NCBI RefSeq assembly: GCF_019212185.1
Contig: NZ_CP078138.1
Span: forward strand, 4,322,501-4,386,500
DNA: 64,000 nucleotides
Direction: 5' to 3'
Source: Pseudomonas fluorescens
Lineage (GTDB): Bacteria; Pseudomonadota; Gammaproteobacteria; Pseudomonadales; Pseudomonadaceae
Made by a program: the position numbers and the translations under genes. Below are positions 61,375-64,000 of the stretch, in pieces (position 1 is the stretch's first letter; each line of letters opens with the position of its first letter). The notes beneath the pieces were generated by a model that searched no databases, was not told the origin of the DNA, and worked only from the letters and a program-made list of their open reading frames with translations.

Positions 61375-63224
61375 ACCTACTCTTTCTGACTTTCGTATTC
61401 CCGCTGATCGGGTTCCTGCTGCTGTCGTTCTCCCGCGGCCGCCTCTCGGAAAACCTCGCGGCACTGATCGGCGTCGGCTCCATCGGCCTGTCGGCGATCG
61501 TGACCGCCTACGTGATCTGGCAATTCAACGTCGCACCGCCGGAAGGCGGCCACTACACCCAGGTGTTGTGGCAGTGGATGTCGGTTGACGGCTTCGCTCC
61601 GAACTTCGCCCTGTACCTGGATGGCCTGTCGGTCACCATGCTCGGCGTGGTGGTCGGCGTCGGCTTCCTGATCCACCTGTTCGCGTCCTGGTACATGCGC
61701 GGTGAAGACGGCTACTCGCGTTTCTTCGCCTACACCAACCTGTTTATCGCCAGCATGCTGTTCCTGGTGCTCGGCGATAACCTGTTGTTCCTGTACTTCG
61801 GCTGGGAAGGCGTGGGCCTGTGCTCCTACCTGTTGATCGGTTTCTACTACAGCAACCGCAACAACGGTAACGCAGCACTCAAAGCCTTCATCGTGACCCG
61901 CATAGGTGACGTGTTCATGGCCATCGGCCTGTTCATCCTGTTCCAACAGGTGGGCACGCTGAACATCCAGGAACTGCTGGTGCTGGCACCGCAGAAATTC
62001 CAGGCTGGCGACTTCTGGATCGTTCTGGCGACCCTGATGCTGCTGGGCGGCGCTGTTGGTAAATCGGCACAACTGCCGCTGCAAACCTGGCTGGCGGATG
62101 CGATGGCTGGTCCTACCCCGGTTTCGGCACTGATCCACGCCGCCACCATGGTGACCGCCGGTGTCTACCTGATTGCCCGTACCCACGGCTTGTTCGCCCT
62201 GGCGCCGGACATCCTGCAACTGGTTGGCCTGGTCGGCGGTGTGACCCTGGTGCTGGCGGGTTTCGCAGCCCTGGTCCAGACCGACATCAAGCGTATCCTC
62301 GCCTACTCGACCATGAGCCAGATCGGCTACATGTTCCTGGCCCTGGGCGTCGGTGCCTGGGACGGCGCGATCTTCCACCTGATGACCCACGCCTTCTTCA
62401 AGGCCCTGCTGTTCCTTGCTTCCGGTGCGGTGATCGTTGCCTGCCACCACGAGCAGAACATCTTCAAGATGGGTGGTCTGTGGAAAAAGCTGCCACTGGC
62501 CTACGCCAGCTTCATCGTCGGCGGCGCGGCCCTCGCGGCCCTGCCACTGGTGACCGCAGGTTTCTACTCGAAAGACGAAATCCTCTGGGAAGCCTTCGCC
62601 AGCGGCAACCACGGTCTGCTGTACGCCGGCCTGGTCGGTGCGTTCATGACTTCGCTGTACACCTTCCGCCTGATCTTCATCGCGTTCCACGGTGAAGCCA
62701 AGACCGAAGCCCACGCCGGCCACGGCATTGCCCACTGGTTGCCACTGTCGGTGCTGATCGTGTTGTCGACCGCCATTGGCGCGATGATCGTTCCACCGCT
62801 GCATGGCGTACTGCCAGAAAGCGTTGGTCACGCCGGCGGCGAAGCCAAGCACAGCCTGGAAATCGCCTCGGGCGCCATCGCCCTGTCCGGTATCCTGCTG
62901 GCCGCGCTGCTGTTCCTCGGCAAGCGTCGGTTCGTCACCGCGATCGCCAACAGCGGCATCGGCCGCCTGCTCTCGGCCTGGTGGTTCGCTGCCTGGGGCT
63001 TCGACTGGATCTACGACAAACTGTTCGTCAAGCCATACCTGGCGATCAGCCACCTGCTGCGCAAAGACCCGTTCGACCAAACCATCGGTTTGATCCCGCG
63101 TCTGGCCAAAGGGGGTCACAACTCCCTGAGCCGTACCGAGACCGGTCAACTGCGTTGGTACGCTGCCTCGATGGCTGCTGGTGCCGTGCTGGTTATCGGC
63201 GCCATCGTGCTGGTAGCGGTCTGA
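61371..63224 (+). CDS. nuoL: NADH dehydrogenase I subunit L
   Basis: 617 residues, antiporter-like proton-pumping subunit with about 16 membrane segments. The core [43 protein letters not shown] and the Lys in SKDEI are intact. The long lateral helix region lies at the C-terminus. Confidence 0.97.
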   Translation: MNLLFLTFVFPLIGFLLLSFSRGRLSENLAALIGVGSIGLSAIVTAYVIWQFNVAPPEGGHYTQVLWQWMSVDGFAPNFALYLDGLSVTMLGVVVGVGFLIHLFASWYMRGEDGYSRFFAYTNLFIASMLFLVLGDNLLFLYFGWEGVGLCSYLLIGFYYSNRNNGNAALKAFIVTRIGDVFMAIGLFILFQQVGTLNIQELLVLAPQKFQAGDFWIVLATLMLLGGAVGKSAQLPLQTWLADAMAGPTPVSALIHAATMVTAGVYLIARTHGLFALAPDILQLVGLVGGVTLVLAGFAALVQTDIKRILAYSTMSQIGYMFLALGVGAWDGAIFHLMTHAFFKALLFLASGAVIVACHHEQNIFKMGGLWKKLPLAYASFIVGGAALAALPLVTAGFYSKDEILWEAFASGNHGLLYAGLVGAFMTSLYTFRLIFIAFHGEAKTEAHAGHGIAHWLPLSVLIVLSTAIGAMIVPPLHGVLPESVGHAGGEAKHSLEIASGAIALSGILLAALLFLGKRRFVTAIANSGIGRLLSAWWFAAWGFDWIYDKLFVKPYLAISHLLRKDPFDQTIGLIPRLAKGGHNSLSRTETGQLRWYAASMAAGAVLVIGAIVLVAV

Positions 63225-63263
63225 TATGAACCTTGCGAACTTGCGAAAGGAAACGAGCCCGTC

Positions 63264-64000
63264 ATGATTCTGCCTTGGCTAATCCTGATTCCCTTCATCG
63301 GCGGCCTGCTGTGCTGGATGGCTGAGCGCTTCGGCGCCACCCTCCCGCGCTGGATTGCGCTGTTGACCATGACCCTGGAACTCGCTCTCGGCCTCTGGCT
63401 GTGGGCCCACGGTGACTATTCATTTGCGCCGGCGCCTGGCGCCGACCCGACCTGGGCGCTTGAATTCAAGCACGTCTGGATCGAGCGCTTCGGCATCAAC
63501 GTGCACCTGGCCCTCGACGGCCTGTCGCTGTTGATGATCCTGCTGACCGGCCTGCTGGGTATCCTCTCGGTACTCTGCTCCTGGAAAGAAATTCAGCGTC
63601 ACGTGGGCTTCTTCCACCTGAACCTGATGTGGATCCTGGGCGGCGTTGTCGGCGTGTTCCTCGCCCTCGACCTGTTCATGTTCTTCTTCTTCTGGGAAAT
63701 GATGCTGGTGCCGATGTACTTCCTCATCGCGCTCTGGGGTCACAGCTCTTCGGACGGCAAGAAAACCCGGATCTACGCGGCGACCAAGTTCTTCATCTTC
63801 ACCCAGGCTTCCGGCCTGATCATGTTGGTGGCGATCCTGGCCCTGGTACTGGTCAACTTCAACAACACCGGTGTGATCACCTTCAACTACGCCGACCTGT
63901 TGAAGACCAAGATGTCGATGACCACCGAGTACATCCTGATGCTCGGCTTCTTCATCGCCTTCGCGGTCAAGCTGCCGGTTGTACCGTTTCACTCCTGGCT
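63264..64000 (+). CDS. nuoM: NADH dehydrogenase I subunit M (3' end outside window)
   Basis: The frame runs open from the ATG at 63264 ([18 protein letters not shown]) to the right edge, 245 codons of an expected ~510. Antiporter-like membrane subunit: [20 protein letters not shown] carries the key Glu, and [15 protein letters not shown] with the key Lys is at the edge. It is 39 nt after nuoL; nuoN should follow outside the window. Confidence 0.96.
   Translation, partial: MILPWLILIPFIGGLLCWMAERFGATLPRWIALLTMTLELALGLWLWAHGDYSFAPAPGADPTWALEFKHVWIERFGINVHLALDGLSLLMILLTGLLGILSVLCSWKEIQRHVGFFHLNLMWILGGVVGVFLALDLFMFFFFWEMMLVPMYFLIALWGHSSSDGKKTRIYAATKFFIFTQASGLIMLVAILALVLVNFNNTGVITFNYADLLKTKMSMTTEYILMLGFFIAFAVKLPVVPFHSW

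Overview
The window is chromosomal DNA of a fluorescent pseudomonad (Pseudomonas fluorescens/putida type). The evidence is the GC-rich codon use, the scattered REP palindromes of the GCGAGCAGGCTCGC type, the fused NuoCD subunit, and a gene order (ftsK-trxB-aat-bpt-infA-clpA-clpS-cspD-icd/idh-mnmA-hflD-purB-aceA-nuo) that I recall as the conserved Pseudomonas arrangement. Most of the window is core genome. I see no insertion sequence, prophage, CRISPR array, tRNA or rRNA gene.

Region 1 (1-4506) is a five-gene lipid cluster on the plus strand: a hydrolase-methyltransferase fusion cut by the window edge, a PAP2-tyrosine phosphatase fusion, a small membrane protein, a PlsC-type acyltransferase and a CdsA-type cytidylyltransferase. 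Together they look like an accessory CDP-lipid pathway of unknown product. ibpA follows, with a sigma-32 promoter and a probable ROSE RNA thermometer, then dusC.

Region 2 (6306-14484) is a six-gene ABC importer matching the rhizobial glycerol transporter layout (GlpS, T, P, Q, a DUF2160 protein, GlpV). It is divergent from an AcoR-like sigma-54 activator. The control region holds a near-consensus -24/-12 promoter, a perfect IHF match and a helically phased TGAACA array. The two ATPases have complementary defects, which predicts one working and one degenerate ATP site.

Region 3 (14657-24342) holds glnS-cysS, ppiB-lpxH, a small lipoprotein, a YoaK-family membrane protein, the tusDCB-tusE tRNA sulfur relay with a TrpD2/YbiB gene, and a glutathionyl-hydroquinone reductase.

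Region 4 (24467-32003, minus strand) runs ftsK-lolA-rarA-crcB-serS-cysG. trxB, aat, bpt and infA are on the plus strand; clpS-clpA is on the minus strand and divergent from a cspD-like gene.

Region 5 (38467-50710) is a carbon-metabolism block: dimeric icd divergent from monomeric idh, then nudJ-mnmA-hflD-purB, roxA with a GNAT gene, a stand-alone secretin-like protein, and aceA behind a long leader. Isocitrate is handled by icd, idh and aceA, so this block contains all the enzymes of the TCA/glyoxylate branch point.

Region 6 (51330 to the end) is the nuo operon for respiratory complex I, nuoA to nuoM, with nuoM cut by the window edge. Clear intrinsic terminators separate most units, several of them bidirectional between convergent genes.
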